Assembly (NCBI RefSeq): GCF_009789535.1
Contig: NZ_WSUT01000005.1
Span: 310,001 to 374,000, forward strand
Direction: 5' to 3'
Source of the DNA: Sphingomonas carotinifaciens
GTDB taxonomy: Bacteria > Pseudomonadota > Alphaproteobacteria > Sphingomonadales > Sphingomonadaceae
DNA length: 64,000 bases
Made by a program: the position numbers and the translations under genes. Below, piece after piece: positions 33,299-43,674 of the stretch. Below the pieces are notes generated by a model, which did not search any database, was not told the DNA's origin, and worked only from the letters and a program-made list of their open reading frames with translations. Every line of letters starts with the position of its first letter. Within the stretch, counting starts at the first letter, position 1.

Positions 33299-34363
33299 TT
33301 ATCCGCCGACGAGCGCCTGATCGCGCAAACCCCGCCAGATGCGCAAGGCCTGAACCGTCTCCGCCACGTCATGCACCCGGATCAGCTGCGCGCCCAGCTC
33401 CGCACCTTTCAGCGCCAGCGCGACACTGCCACCCAGCCGCTCGGTCACCGGCGCTTCGTTCGACAACGCGCCGATCATCCGCTTGCGGCTGGCCCCCAGC
33501 ATGATCGGGCATCCCAGTCCGTGCAGCATCGCCAGCCCGTTCACCAGCGCCAGATTCTCCACCAGCGACTTGCCGAAGCCGATGCCGGGATCGACCAGGA
33601 TACGGGCGCGGTCGACGCCCGCCGCCGCCACCGCCGCGATCCGCGCCTCCAGCCAGTCGAACACCTCGGTCACCACGTCGCGGTATGCGGGGCGGCCATG
33701 CCCGCCCTTTTCCGGATCGGGCGAGTGCATCAGGATGACGGGCGCACCGCTCTTCGCCACCACCTCCAGCGCGCGGTCGTCCCAGAGCAGCGCCGACACG
33801 TCGTTGACGATCCCCGCCCCCGCCCCCAGCGCCGCCTCCATCACCCCGGCCTTGCGCGTGTCGATCGACACCAGCGTACCCGCACGCGCCAGCCGCTCCA
33901 CCACCGGCACGACGCGCCGGGTCTCGTCCCCCTCCCACACGGTGGTCGCCCCCGGCCGCGTCGATTCGCCGCCCAGATCGATCAGCGCCGCCCCCGCGGC
34001 CGCCATCGCCACCCCGCTGGCCGCCGCTTCCCCCGGATCGTCATGATGCCGACCCCCATCCGAAAAACTGTCCGGCGTGACGTTCAGGATCGCGGCGACC
34101 TGCGGCTGGTCGAAACGCAGTGTCCGTGTTCCCAGCACCAGCGGCGCGCGCGGCGCGGTGATCGCGGCATGCAGCCTCGCCGCGCGCGCATCGCCGCCCA
34201 ATTCGGCCGCGAAGTCGGCCACCGGAACCACCCGCCGCCCGCCGCCCTCGCGCACTTCATAGGCGGCAAACCACTGCAATCCACCGGCCAGACGCGCCAC
34301 CCGGCCGTCATGGCCGATCGGCGTATCGACGAACTGGATGGGGCGCAGGTGCAGGCTGGTCAT
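33299..34363 (-). CDS. folP: Dihydropteroate synthase
   Basis: The 354-residue enzyme carries VAAILNVTPDSFSDGGRHH, LIDLGGESTRPGAT, GIVNDVSALL, LVDPGIGFGKSLVEN and MLGASRKRMIGAL, the complete DHPS motif set. It joins p-aminobenzoate with dihydropterin pyrophosphate in folate synthesis. It has an 80-residue N-terminal extension (HLRPIQFVDTPIGHDGRVA...) ahead of the TIM barrel, longer than E. coli FolP and common in sphingomonads. Its ATG overlaps the stop of a small upstream gene (ATGA), so it is translated in a coupled way. folK is elsewhere in this window (56446). Confidence 0.94.
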   Translation of the reverse strand: MTSLHLRPIQFVDTPIGHDGRVARLAGGLQWFAAYEVREGGGRRVVPVADFAAELGGDARAARLHAAITAPRAPLVLGTRTLRFDQPQVAAILNVTPDSFSDGGRHHDDPGEAAASGVAMAAAGAALIDLGGESTRPGATTVWEGDETRRVVPVVERLARAGTLVSIDTRKAGVMEAALGAGAGIVNDVSALLWDDRALEVVAKSGAPVILMHSPDPEKGGHGRPAYRDVVTEVFDWLEARIAAVAAAGVDRARILVDPGIGFGKSLVENLALVNGLAMLHGLGCPIMLGASRKRMIGALSNEAPVTERLGGSVALALKGAELGAQLIRVHDVAETVQALRIWRGLRDQALVGG

Positions 34364-34680
34364 GGTTTTGCGCTTTCCACAAAGCGCGAACAATGAAAAC
34401 CTCGCGCCACGCTGACGCAGCGGACGCCGACAATGGCGGCCAGGCGATCGCGCATCCGCTCGCCACCGACATGGATCGCCACCAGCAGATGAAGCCGGAA
34501 GGATGCGCGGCCCCGCCGCACCCGAATCTCGGTCGGCACCCCGCCCAGCACGACGACCGCGTCCAGCACGCGCAGCAAGGTGGAGGGGCAGGCGATAGTC
34601 AGCCCGGTGATCGTCAGCAGCGTATCGTCGGGATAACGGACAGGCAGGGACGCGCGCTCGGCGCATAACGGAACGGACAT
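34360..34680 (-). CDS. Small protein coupled to folP, ACT-like fold suspected
   Basis: ATG 34680 is preceded by AAAGGTCGCTC and gives 106 residues. The sequence alternates strands and helices (DTLLTITGLTIACPSTLLRV, LDAVVVLGGVPTEIRVRRG, ASFRLHLLVAIHVGGERMRD, AIVGVRCVSVARGF). This resembles an ACT-type regulatory domain with its beta-alpha-beta pattern. Its stop overlaps the folP start by 4 bp. The short distance and overlap make it very likely expressed with folP. No catalytic motif is visible and I do not recognise a named family. Confidence 0.68.
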   Translation of the reverse strand: MSVPLCAERASLPVRYPDDTLLTITGLTIACPSTLLRVLDAVVVLGGVPTEIRVRRGRASFRLHLLVAIHVGGERMRDRLAAIVGVRCVSVARGFHCSRFVESAKP

Positions 34681-34884
34681 GAGCGACCTTTGAAGAAGCT
34701 TGACGCTGGGCCCCGCAAAGGTTCGGCAATCACGGCCGGGATGCGAGGCGACGCTAGGTGCGGCGGCGATCCGGGCGCGCGACATCACGGTCGGCGCCAT
34801 ATCGCCGCCCGGTAATTCGCAAGGTCATGCTCGACTGCATCGGGTCATACTGCCCGGCGAACGTCGCCGGCGCAATCCTCGCAC

Positions 34885-36036
<1,152 letters not shown>

Positions 36037-36053
36037 TCAGATCGACCTTTGCG

Positions 36054-36194
36054 GAGTCATCCGTCAAGCGCTGATTCAATACGCGACTCGGCGGATTCCC
36101 GCGAGTCGCGACAGAACGAAAGGTGTTTGGGGCCACATGTTGAGTCAGGCTTTGGCCATCACCCCAACGGATGGGGGTGTGTCGCTACGGACTC
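36054..36194. promoter_or_regulatory. Cluster of seven GANTC sites upstream of ccrM
   Basis: GANTC occurs at 36054, 36073, 36085, 36094, 36103, 36142 and 36190. Chance would give about one per 256 bp. The first five fall within 54 bp, roughly 9-19 bp apart, in the region expected to hold the ccrM promoter. Methylation-state feedback on ccrM transcription is the likely meaning, as has been described for ccrM in Caulobacter. Confidence 0.75.
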
Positions 36195-36801
36195 AAAGCG
36201 GCAGAGAAGCTTGCGCCACGGGCGCAAAGCTGCGCCGGTGCAGCGGCGTCGGCCCATATTCGCGCAGCGCCGCCATGTGATGGCGGCACCCGTACCCCTT
36301 GTTCGAGTGCCAGTTATACTCGGGATGTGATTCGGACGCGGCGATCATGATCGTGTCGCGCCGGTGCTTGGCGACGATCGACGCCGCGGCGATCGCCGGC
36401 GATTTCGCGTCGCCACCGACGATCGCGGTCGCGACATAGCTCCAGCGCGGCAGGCGGTTGCCATCCACCAGCACATGGCCGGGCGCGCAGCCGCCATCCG
36501 CGCACAACGCGTCCACCGCCAGCGTCATCGCCTTCATCGTCGCCCAATAGATGTTCAGCCGGTCGATCTCCTCGGGCTCGACGATGCCGATCCCCACCCG
36601 CGCACATTCGTGCAGCCGCGCACTCAGCTCGGCGCGCACCTTGGCCGTCAGCTTCTTGGAATCGTCCAGCCCGCGCGGCACGCCCTTGGCCGGCAGGATC
36701 ACCGCCGCCGCCACCACCGGCCCAGCCAGCGGCCCGCGCCCGGCCTCGTCGACACCCGCGACCAGTGGCCCCCACGCCGCATCATGGTTGCGCTTGGGCA
36801 T
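36193..36801 (-). CDS. rnhB: Ribonuclease HII
   Basis: The 202-residue protein contains the type-2 RNase H motifs: GVDEAGRGPLAGPVVAAAVI with catalytic Asp-Glu, LDDSKKLTAK, VDGNRLP, and AAASIVAKHRRDTIM with the late Asp. A NWHSNKGYGCRHHMAALREYG stretch follows. It removes single ribonucleotides and RNA from RNA-DNA hybrids. Its ATG overlaps the stop of thiD by one base (TGATG), an operon pairing on the minus strand. Its stop lies 178 bp before the ccrM start, across the GANTC cluster. Assignment is secure. Confidence 0.95.
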   Translation of the reverse strand: MPKRNHDAAWGPLVAGVDEAGRGPLAGPVVAAAVILPAKGVPRGLDDSKKLTAKVRAELSARLHECARVGIGIVEPEEIDRLNIYWATMKAMTLAVDALCADGGCAPGHVLVDGNRLPRWSYVATAIVGGDAKSPAIAAASIVAKHRRDTIMIAASESHPEYNWHSNKGYGCRHHMAALREYGPTPLHRRSFAPVAQASLPL

Positions 36802-37586
36802 CAGCGCGGCCCCACCGCGTCAAAGGGTACGGTGCCCAGCGCATGTCCCATCGGCCCATGCCCCTCGCCCAGCCCCGGTGCCGCGGCCAGCGCCGCCTGC
36901 ACAAAGGCGATGGCCCGGTCGCACGCCCGGTCCAGCGCCAGCCCCGCCGCCAGCCCGGCCGCGATGCCGCTCGCCAGCGTGCACCCCGTGCCGTGCGTAT
37001 GCCGCGTATCGATCCGCGGGTGCGTCCAGCGCGTCTCCGCGCCATCGGCGGCGACCAGCCGGTCCTCGATCACCGGTCCCTCGCCATGCCCGCCCTTTAC
37101 CAGCAACGCCGCGCCGCTTGCGCGCACCGCCGCCTCGCCGCCCAGCGCCGCCAGTTCGGGCAGGTTGGGCGTCACCAGCGCGGCAAGGCGCATCAGGCGC
37201 GCGAACGCCGCGATCGTCTCGGCATCGGCCAGCACCGATCCGCTGGTCGCGATCATCACGGGATCGAACACGACCGGCAGGTTCAGCGGCTCCAGCACAT
37301 CGGCCACCGCATGCACGGTCGCAGCCGACCCGATCATCCCGATCTTCACCGCATCCGCGCCCAGATCGTCCAGCACCGACCGCATCTGCCGCACCACCAT
37401 GTCGGCGGGCACGGGATGCACGTCCTGCACGCCGACCGTATTCTGTGCGGTGATCGCGGTGATCGCGGTCATCGCATGACCGCCCAGCATCGTGATCGTC
37501 TTGATATCCGCCTGAATACCGGCGCCCCCGCCGGAATCGGACCCGGCGACGACGAGGATGCGGGGAAGGGACGCAGCGGAGATCAT
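36801..37586 (-). CDS. thiD: Hydroxymethylpyrimidine/phosphomethylpyrimidine kinase
   Basis: ATG 37586 is preceded by GGCGGGAAAC; the product is 261 residues. ThiD motifs are present: LVVAGSDSGGGAGIQADIKT, AITAQNTVGVQDVHP, VVFDPVMIATSG, LVTPNLPELAALGG, LVKGGHGEGPVIEDRL and THGTGCTLASGIAAG. It phosphorylates HMP and HMP-P in thiamine synthesis or salvage. No other thi genes are adjacent and no TPP riboswitch was recognised in the 48 bp leader after glmM. It overlaps rnhB by one base. Confidence 0.95.
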   Translation of the reverse strand: MISAASLPRILVVAGSDSGGGAGIQADIKTITMLGGHAMTAITAITAQNTVGVQDVHPVPADMVVRQMRSVLDDLGADAVKIGMIGSAATVHAVADVLEPLNLPVVFDPVMIATSGSVLADAETIAAFARLMRLAALVTPNLPELAALGGEAAVRASGAALLVKGGHGEGPVIEDRLVAADGAETRWTHPRIDTRHTHGTGCTLASGIAAGLAAGLALDRACDRAIAFVQAALAAAPGLGEGHGPMGHALGTVPFDAVGPR

Positions 37587-37634
37587 GTTTCCCGCCATGC
37601 CCTTCCCCCATCCCGCCCGCAAGCGGCAGGCGTC

Positions 37635-38975
37635 TCAGCCCGCCGCCACGCGCACCGCATCGCAGATCCGGTCCACCACGCGCTCCACCTGCGCACGGTC
37701 GTCGCCTTCGGCCATCACGCGGATGACCGGTTCGGTGCCCGACGGCCGGATCACCAGCCGGCCGCGACCCTGCAACTCGGCCTCCGCCTCGGCGATCACC
37801 GCCGTCACGCTGTCCGCCTCCAGCGGCTTGCCCCCGGCGAAGCGGACATTCTTCAACAGCTGCGGCAACGGCTCGAACCGGTGCAGCACCTCGCTTGCCG
37901 GCGCGCCCGCGCGCTTCACCTCGGCCAGCACCTGCAACGCCGCGACCAGCCCGTCGCCGGTGGTCGCATAGTCGGACAGGATGATATGCCCGGACTGCTC
38001 GCCGCCGACGTTGAAGCCACGCGCGCGCATCGCCTCCAGCACGTGCCGGTCGCCGACCTTGGTACGCACCAGCCCCAGCCCCTGCGCCGCCAGATGCCGC
38101 TCCAGTCCCAGGTTCGACATCACCGTGGCGACCAGCCCGCCGCCGGCCAGCCGCCCGGCGCGCGCATAGCTGGTGGCGATCGTTGCCATCAACTGGTCGC
38201 CGTCCACCACGCGGCCCTGTTCGTCCACCACGATCAGCCGGTCCGCATCGCCGTCCAGCGCGATGCCGATGTCCGCGCCGCTCGCCACCACCGTCTCGGC
38301 CAGCGTCGCGGGTGCGGTCGATCCGACGCCGGCATTGATGTTGGTGCCGTTGGGGCTGACGCCGATCGCCACCACGTCCGCGCCCAGTTCCCAAAGCGCC
38401 GCCGGCGCCACCTTGTACGCCGCACCGTTCGCGCAATCGATCACGACGCGCAAACCGTCCAGCCGCAGCTTTTCGGGGAAGGTCGACTTGGCGAAATGGA
38501 TATAGCGCCCTTGCGCGTCGTCGATGCGCTGCGCCCGCCCGATCTGGCTCGACGGCACCAGCGGCACCTCGCCGTCGATCATCGCCTCGATCGCCTCCTC
38601 GGCCTCGTCCGACAGCTTGTAGCCGTCCGGCCCGAACAGCTTCAAACCATTGTCGGCAAAGGGGTTATGACTGGCGGAGATCATCACGCCGATATCCGCG
38701 CGCATCGACTGGGTCAGCATCGCGACCGCAGGGGTCGGCAGCGGGCCGACCATGATCACGTCCATGCCGACGCTGGTGAAGCCCGCGACCAGCGCGGATT
38801 CCAGCATATAGCCGGACAGGCGCGTATCCTTGCCGATCAGCACCCGGTGGCGGTGGTCGCCGCGCAGAAAATAGGCGCCGGCCGCCATGCCGACCTTCAT
38901 CGCCATCGCCGCGGTCATCGCGCCGCTGTTGGTCGCCCCGCGAATACCATCGGTGCCGAAATATTTTCTTGCCAT
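37635..38975 (-). CDS. glmM: Phosphoglucosamine mutase
   Basis: ATG 38975 has GGGAGGCGGC upstream; 446 residues follow. The N-terminus [15 protein letters not shown], the active-site loop [18 protein letters not shown] with phosphorylated Ser102, the metal site [33 protein letters not shown], and the phosphate-binding [15 protein letters not shown] are all intact. It converts glucosamine-6-phosphate to glucosamine-1-phosphate for peptidoglycan and lipopolysaccharide precursors. It heads the run glmM-thiD-rnhB on the minus strand and is divergent from a transporter gene 75 bp away. Confidence 0.96.
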   Translation of the reverse strand: MARKYFGTDGIRGATNSGAMTAAMAMKVGMAAGAYFLRGDHRHRVLIGKDTRLSGYMLESALVAGFTSVGMDVIMVGPLPTPAVAMLTQSMRADIGVMISASHNPFADNGLKLFGPDGYKLSDEAEEAIEAMIDGEVPLVPSSQIGRAQRIDDAQGRYIHFAKSTFPEKLRLDGLRVVIDCANGAAYKVAPAALWELGADVVAIGVSPNGTNINAGVGSTAPATLAETVVASGADIGIALDGDADRLIVVDEQGRVVDGDQLMATIATSYARAGRLAGGGLVATVMSNLGLERHLAAQGLGLVRTKVGDRHVLEAMRARGFNVGGEQSGHIILSDYATTGDGLVAALQVLAEVKRAGAPASEVLHRFEPLPQLLKNVRFAGGKPLEADSVTAVIAEAEAELQGRGRLVIRPSGTEPVIRVMAEGDDRAQVERVVDRICDAVRVAAG

Positions 38976-39050
38976 GCCGCCTCCCGTCCGCGGAGCTAGG
39001 GGTTGATCCTCGTTGCGGTGCGTTAGCCGCCAATCCTGCAAAGAGCGAGC

Positions 39051-40298
39051 ATGTCGCGAGCCCCCCTGATCCTTCTCTGCCTCGTCATCGGCCTGCTTTC
39101 GGGCGTCGCCATCGCCGGCATCTCACCCGTCGCCGCGGGTTATGCCGTCGCGATCGGCCAACCGCTGGGCACGCTGTGGCTCAACGCGCTTCAGATGACG
39201 GTCGTCCCCCTTGTCGTCTCGCTCCTCGTCACCGGCGTCGCCGCCACCGCGCAGGCCGCCCGCGCCTGCCGGATCGCGGCACGCGCGATCATCCTGTTCG
39301 TCGCGACCGTCACCGCCACCGGCACCATGGCCGCCCTCGCCGGCCCCCTCCTCCTCGACCTCTTCCCGGTGCCGCAGGCCGCCGCCGCAGCCTTGCGCGC
39401 CGCTCTCACCGATGCAGCCTCCGTCGCGCCGCCGCCACCGCTGGGCGAGTTCATCGCATCGATCGTGCCGACCAACGTGGTCAGCGCCGCGGCGAACAAC
39501 GCCTTTCTGTCGCTGATCGTCTTCACCCTCGCCTTCGCCTTTGCGATCACCCGCCTCGACGAAGCGCCGCGCGCGCGCCTGATCGACTTCTTCACCGCGA
39601 TCCGCGACGCCATGCTGATCCTGATCGAATGGGTCCTCCGCCTCGCCCCCATCGGCGTCTTCGCGCTCGCCCTCGTCGTCGGCGCCCGCGCCGGCACCGC
39701 CGCCTTCGGCGCGCTGGCGCACTATGTCCTGATCGTCTCGGCGATCGGTGTGCTCGTCATGCTGATGGCCTATGCCCTGGCGCTGGTCGGCGGTCGCATC
39801 GGTATCGTCCGCTTCGCCCGTGCGCTGGCGCCGGCGCAGGCGGTGGCGATCAGCACGCAATCTTCCCTCGCCAGCCTGCCGGCGATGCTTCAGGGCGCCC
39901 GGCGCCTCGGCATTGCGGAGTCCACCGCGGGCATGGTGCTGCCGCTCGCGGTCGCGATCCTGCGCGGCACGCAGCCGGCGATGAATATTGGCATCGCCGT
40001 CTATATCGCCCACTGGTTCGGCATCGCGATCACTCCCGGCGCGCTCGCCTCGGCGGTGTTCGTCGGCGTGCTGGTCTCGCTCGGCTCGGTCAGCCTGCCG
40101 GCGCAGATCACCTTTTACGCCTCGATCGCCCCCGTCTGTCAGGCGCTTGGCGTGCCCATCGCACCATTGGGGCTGCTCATCGCGATCGAGACCTTTCCGG
40201 ACATCTTCCGCACGCTCGGCAATGTCAGCATGGACCTCGCCGCCACCGCAACCGTTTCGCACCTCAGCGGCACGACCGACCATGAGGGACATCCATGA
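39051..40298 (+). CDS. Dicarboxylate/amino acid:cation symporter (DAACS/SLC1 family)
   Basis: The 415-residue membrane protein shows the glutamate/dicarboxylate transporter layout: about eight helices, [39 protein letters not shown], the serine-rich hairpin [15 protein letters not shown], the unwound segment [18 protein letters not shown], and a second hairpin [16 protein letters not shown]. In the unwound segment NIGIA stands where typical family members have NMDGT. The substrate may therefore differ from aspartate or C4-dicarboxylates. The stop overlaps the start of an aldo/keto reductase gene (ATGA). Confidence 0.88.
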   Translation: MSRAPLILLCLVIGLLSGVAIAGISPVAAGYAVAIGQPLGTLWLNALQMTVVPLVVSLLVTGVAATAQAARACRIAARAIILFVATVTATGTMAALAGPLLLDLFPVPQAAAAALRAALTDAASVAPPPPLGEFIASIVPTNVVSAAANNAFLSLIVFTLAFAFAITRLDEAPRARLIDFFTAIRDAMLILIEWVLRLAPIGVFALALVVGARAGTAAFGALAHYVLIVSAIGVLVMLMAYALALVGGRIGIVRFARALAPAQAVAISTQSSLASLPAMLQGARRLGIAESTAGMVLPLAVAILRGTQPAMNIGIAVYIAHWFGIAITPGALASAVFVGVLVSLGSVSLPAQITFYASIAPVCQALGVPIAPLGLLIAIETFPDIFRTLGNVSMDLAATATVSHLSGTTDHEGHP

Positions 40299-41287
40299 AA
40301 TATCGCAGCCTTGGCCCGGAATTCGAGGTGTCGGCCCTCGGCCTCGGCTGCATGCCGATGGCCGGCATCGGTCGCGGCATGTATGGCGAGGCGAATGTGG
40401 ACGAGGGCATCGCGACGATCCAGCGTGCGATCGATCTCGGCGTCACCCTGTTCGACACCGCCGAAATCTACGGCCCCCTCGTCAACGAGGAACTGCTCGG
40501 CCGCGCCGTCCGCGGCCGGCGCGACCGCGTCGTCATCGCGACCAAATTCGGCTTCCGCTATGACGAGAACGGCATGACCGGGGTCGATTCCACCCCCGAC
40601 AATGTCCGCCGCGCCTGCGAAGGCTCGCTGCGCCGCCTCGGCGTCGAGACGATCGATCTCTTCTACCAGCACCGCGTCGACCCGAACGTGCCCATCGAGG
40701 ATACGGTGGGCGCGATGGCGCGGCTGGTCGAGGAAGGAAAGGTCCGCCGCCTCGGCCTGTCGGAGGCGGGTGCGGACACCATCCGCCGCGCCGCCGCCGT
40801 CCATCCGATCGCCGCGGTCCAGTCCGAATATTCGCTGTGGGAGCGCGATGTGGAGGGCGACATCCTCCCCGTCCTGCGCGAACTCGGCATCGGGTTCGTG
40901 CCCTACAGCCCGCTCGGCCGCGGCTTCCTGACCGGCCAGATCAAGACGCGCGACGACCTGCCCGAGGGGGATTATCGCCGTAACGACCCCCGCTATTCGG
41001 AAGAGAATTTTGGGCAGAACCTGAAGATCGTCGATGTCGCGCGCAGCATCGCCGACGCCCACGGCGCCAGCCCGGCACAGGTCGCGCTCGCCTGGCTGCT
41101 CGCACAAGGTAACGACATTGTCCCTATTCCCGGCGCCAAGCAGCGCCGGACGATGGAGGATTCGATGGCCGCCGCCGAACTCACGCTCTCGGCCGAAGAC
41201 CTGCGACGCCTCGAAGAGGCCGCCCCCCGCGGCGGCACCGCGGGCCCGCGCTACGGCGAAAAAGCCCTGTCGATGACCCGGCTCTGA
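40295..41287 (+). CDS. Aldo/keto reductase
   Basis: The 330-residue TIM-barrel oxidoreductase has the AKR catalytic set: Asp in TLFDTAEIYGP with the acid Tyr, Lys in VIATKFGFRY, and His in DLFYQHRVDPN. NADP-binding features VPYSPLGRGFLTGQ and VPIPGAKQRRTMEDSMAAA follow. It resembles the YajO/IolS-like sugar aldehyde reductases in the AKR family. The start overlaps the transporter stop by 4 bp, so the two are coupled; the pair may import and reduce the same compound. The natural substrate is unknown. Confidence 0.92.
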   Translation: MKYRSLGPEFEVSALGLGCMPMAGIGRGMYGEANVDEGIATIQRAIDLGVTLFDTAEIYGPLVNEELLGRAVRGRRDRVVIATKFGFRYDENGMTGVDSTPDNVRRACEGSLRRLGVETIDLFYQHRVDPNVPIEDTVGAMARLVEEGKVRRLGLSEAGADTIRRAAAVHPIAAVQSEYSLWERDVEGDILPVLRELGIGFVPYSPLGRGFLTGQIKTRDDLPEGDYRRNDPRYSEENFGQNLKIVDVARSIADAHGASPAQVALAWLLAQGNDIVPIPGAKQRRTMEDSMAAAELTLSAEDLRRLEEAAPRGGTAGPRYGEKALSMTRL

Positions 41288-41296
41288 CGGTTCGCG

Positions 41297-41319
41297 GGGT
41301 GGGGCGCCATGCCCCACCC
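41297..41319. terminator. Bidirectional hairpin between convergent genes
   Basis: GGGTGGGGC and GCCCCACCC pair around GCCAT in the 39 bp between the aldo/keto reductase and the peptide transporter, which converge here. No T-run is present on either side. Confidence 0.6.
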
Positions 41320-41326
41320 CCATGCC

Positions 41327-42922
41327 TCACCGCCGCGGCGCCTTCTCCACCCGCGTATCGATCCCCGCCGCCGCCGGCTCGGCCAGCGCGTCCTCGCCGG
41401 CCAGTCCGTGCCCGGCATCCTCCTTCAACAGATCGAGATGCATCAGCCGCGCGACCAGCGGCGAGATCACCAGCACGACCACGCCGACCCCGATCGAGAA
41501 CCAGCCGATCCGACCGTAGACCTCCAGCACCTTTTCCGGTCCGGCCCCCTCGCCGCCGCTCGCCTGCGCGATCAGGCCGGCGATGAAGTTGCCCGCCGCC
41601 GTCGCCAGGAACCAGGTACCCATCATCAGCCCGGTCATGCTGGGCAGCGACAGCCGCGTCATCGCCGCCAGCCCGACCGGCGAGAAGCACAGCTCCGCCA
41701 TGGTGTGGATCAGATAGACCAGGAAGATGAAGATCACCGGCGTCGGCGCGCCCGCATAGGCCGCGGCACCCGCCACCAGCACCAGGAAGCCGGCACCCAC
41801 CCCGATCAGGCCGATACCGAATTTCAGCGGCGCGCTCGGGTCCAGCCGCCGCTTGGCAAGCGCCGTCCACAGCCAGGCGAAGACCGGCGCCAGCAGGATG
41901 ATGAAGATGCCGTTGACCGACTGGAAGGCCGATGCCGGCACCTCCCAGCCCAGGATCGTGCGATCCACCGACCGGTCGGTATAGACGTTCAGCGACGACC
42001 CCGCCTGCTCGAACAGCGCCCAGAACAGCGGACACAGCGCGATCAGGAACAGCGCGCCGAAGATGCGGTCGCGGTCCACCTTGTCCAGCGTGAACACCGC
42101 CTTGTAGAGGATGAACGCCACCGTGCCGGCCGCGAACACCAGCAGCAGCGTGCCCACCGCCTCCTGATAGCGGATCAGCACCCACAGCCCGAGCACCGCC
42201 AGGATGCCGACGGCGTAGATCGCCCATTCGCGGCTCAGCCCCAGCACCGCCCGCTCCTTCAGCACCGGCAGCGACGGCGCCTCGCCCGCGCCGTGCAGTT
42301 CGTGCTTCAGCGAGATGAACGCGACCAGGCCCAGCACCATGCCGACACCCGCGGCACCGAAGCCCCAGGCCCAGCCCACCGTCTCGCCCAGCACGCCGCA
42401 CACGATCGGCCCCAGCGAACCGCCGACATTGATCCCCATGTAGAAGATCGAGAAAGCGGGATCGCGCCTGGCGTCGTCGCGCGCATAAAGCTGCCCGACC
42501 AGCACCGAGATATTGGCCTTCAGGAAACCGGTGCCCACCACGATCGAGGCGAGCGCCAGGTAGAAGCCGTTGAGATAGCCCCCTTGCGCGCCCTGCGGCC
42601 CTTCGACCAGCGCGATCAGGATATGGCCAAAGGCGATGAATATCCCGCCCGCCAGCACCGCACGTCTGGCGCCCAGATAGCGATCCGCCAGATAGCCGCC
42701 GATCACCGGCGTGACGTACACCAGCGAGGTATAGGCCGCGTAGATGCCGAAGGCGGGTTCGTCGGTGAACAGGAAATGCTTGGTCAGGTAGAAGACCAGG
42801 ATGGCGCGCATGCCATAATAGGAAAAGCGCTCCCACATCTCGGTGAAGAACAGCAGGAACAGGCCGCGTGGGTGGCCCAGAAACGTCTTGCCGCGGCTTG
42901 CGGCCACATACGCACTCGCCAT
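41327..42922 (-). CDS. POT/PTR family proton-dependent oligopeptide transporter
   Basis: The 531-residue protein has about fourteen membrane helices and family signatures: LFFTEMWERFSYYGMRAILV (the ExxER-type motif in helix 1), IGGYLADRYLGARRAVLAGG, GTGFLKANISVLVGQLY, and FSIFYMGINVGGSLGPI. In the second half, FWALFEQAGSSLNVYTDR is followed by ELCFSPVGLAAMTRL. It imports di- and tripeptides with protons. The C-terminal 40 residues are hydrophilic. The ATG at 42922 was chosen; a GTG four codons earlier is a possible alternative. Confidence 0.93.
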   Translation of the reverse strand: MASAYVAASRGKTFLGHPRGLFLLFFTEMWERFSYYGMRAILVFYLTKHFLFTDEPAFGIYAAYTSLVYVTPVIGGYLADRYLGARRAVLAGGIFIAFGHILIALVEGPQGAQGGYLNGFYLALASIVVGTGFLKANISVLVGQLYARDDARRDPAFSIFYMGINVGGSLGPIVCGVLGETVGWAWGFGAAGVGMVLGLVAFISLKHELHGAGEAPSLPVLKERAVLGLSREWAIYAVGILAVLGLWVLIRYQEAVGTLLLVFAAGTVAFILYKAVFTLDKVDRDRIFGALFLIALCPLFWALFEQAGSSLNVYTDRSVDRTILGWEVPASAFQSVNGIFIILLAPVFAWLWTALAKRRLDPSAPLKFGIGLIGVGAGFLVLVAGAAAYAGAPTPVIFIFLVYLIHTMAELCFSPVGLAAMTRLSLPSMTGLMMGTWFLATAAGNFIAGLIAQASGGEGAGPEKVLEVYGRIGWFSIGVGVVVLVISPLVARLMHLDLLKEDAGHGLAGEDALAEPAAAGIDTRVEKAPRR

Positions 42923-42981
42923 ACGGGCGATCACTCCATTCAGGTGGCACGCTCCCCACGCGCCGGACGCCCGAACCCTAG

Positions 42982-43029
42982 CGGCAAAGCCGCGCCTGTA
43001 AACCTGCCGGCAAAGCCGCGCCTGTAAAC
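42982..43029. repeat. Tandem direct repeat in a divergent promoter region
   Basis: CGGCAAAGCCGCGCCTGTAA plus AC occurs twice with a 26-bp period between the divergent transporter and nitroreductase genes. The GGCAAAGCC centre recalls the hairpin core of family A. It could be a duplicated operator or slippage product. Confidence 0.7.
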
Positions 43030-43057
43030 ATCGTGCGTAGATCGGTAAGGATGTGAC

Positions 43058-43636
43058 ATGCTCAACGATCGCTCGCACCCTCTCGCCTTTCTCGCCACCC
43101 GCCGCTCGGCCAAGCCGCGCGACCTTATCGGCCCCGGTCCCGATGCCGCCGGCCTTGCGCAGATGCTGGCGATCGCCGCACGCACCCCCGATCACGGCAA
43201 GCTCGCCCCCTGGCGCTTCGTCATCGTTGGCGACGACCAGCGCGCCCGGCTGTCGCAGGTCATCACCACCGCCTACCGTGCCGAGCGCCCGCAGGCGTCC
43301 GCCACCGAAATCGCCGCCCTCGACCAGTTCGCGCATCAGGCACCCACGCTGGTCGTGCTGCTCTCCGCCCCCCGGCCCGACAGCCATATCCCGATGTGGG
43401 AACAGGAGCTGTCCGCTGGCGCGGTCGGCATGAACCTGCTCCATGCGGCGAACGCGCTCGGCTACGGCGCCGGCTGGCTGACCGGCTGGCCGGCCTTTTC
43501 GGCGGTGGTGCGCGACGCCTTCGGCCAGGCGCCCGAGCGCATCGTCGGCTTCTTCTTCATCGGCACCCCCGGCCGCCCGCTCGACGAACGCCCCCGCCCC
43601 GATATGGAACGCCTCGTCTCACAATGGGGTGATTGA
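43058..43636 (+). CDS. Nitroreductase family flavoprotein
   Basis: The 192-residue protein matches the small YdjA/NfnB-type nitroreductases: FLATRRSAKPRDLIGPG at the start, IAARTPDHGKLAPWRFVIVG for FMN binding, EQELSAGAVGMNLLHAANAL, and GYGAGWLTGWPAF near the end. FIGTPGRPLDERPRPD closes the fold. It probably uses NAD(P)H and FMN to reduce nitro or quinone compounds. It is divergent from the peptide transporter and followed 38 bp later by a GntR-type regulator on the same strand. Confidence 0.9.
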   Translation: MLNDRSHPLAFLATRRSAKPRDLIGPGPDAAGLAQMLAIAARTPDHGKLAPWRFVIVGDDQRARLSQVITTAYRAERPQASATEIAALDQFAHQAPTLVVLLSAPRPDSHIPMWEQELSAGAVGMNLLHAANALGYGAGWLTGWPAFSAVVRDAFGQAPERIVGFFFIGTPGRPLDERPRPDMERLVSQWGD

Positions 43637-43674
43637 CCATCGACTCACCCGCTCGCATGCTGTATTAACTCAGC

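Noticed and set aside
41309..43027. Long plus-strand frame opposite the POT transporter
   Set aside because: Gln/Arg/His-rich translation with no protein-like pattern; the minus-strand transporter is unambiguous.
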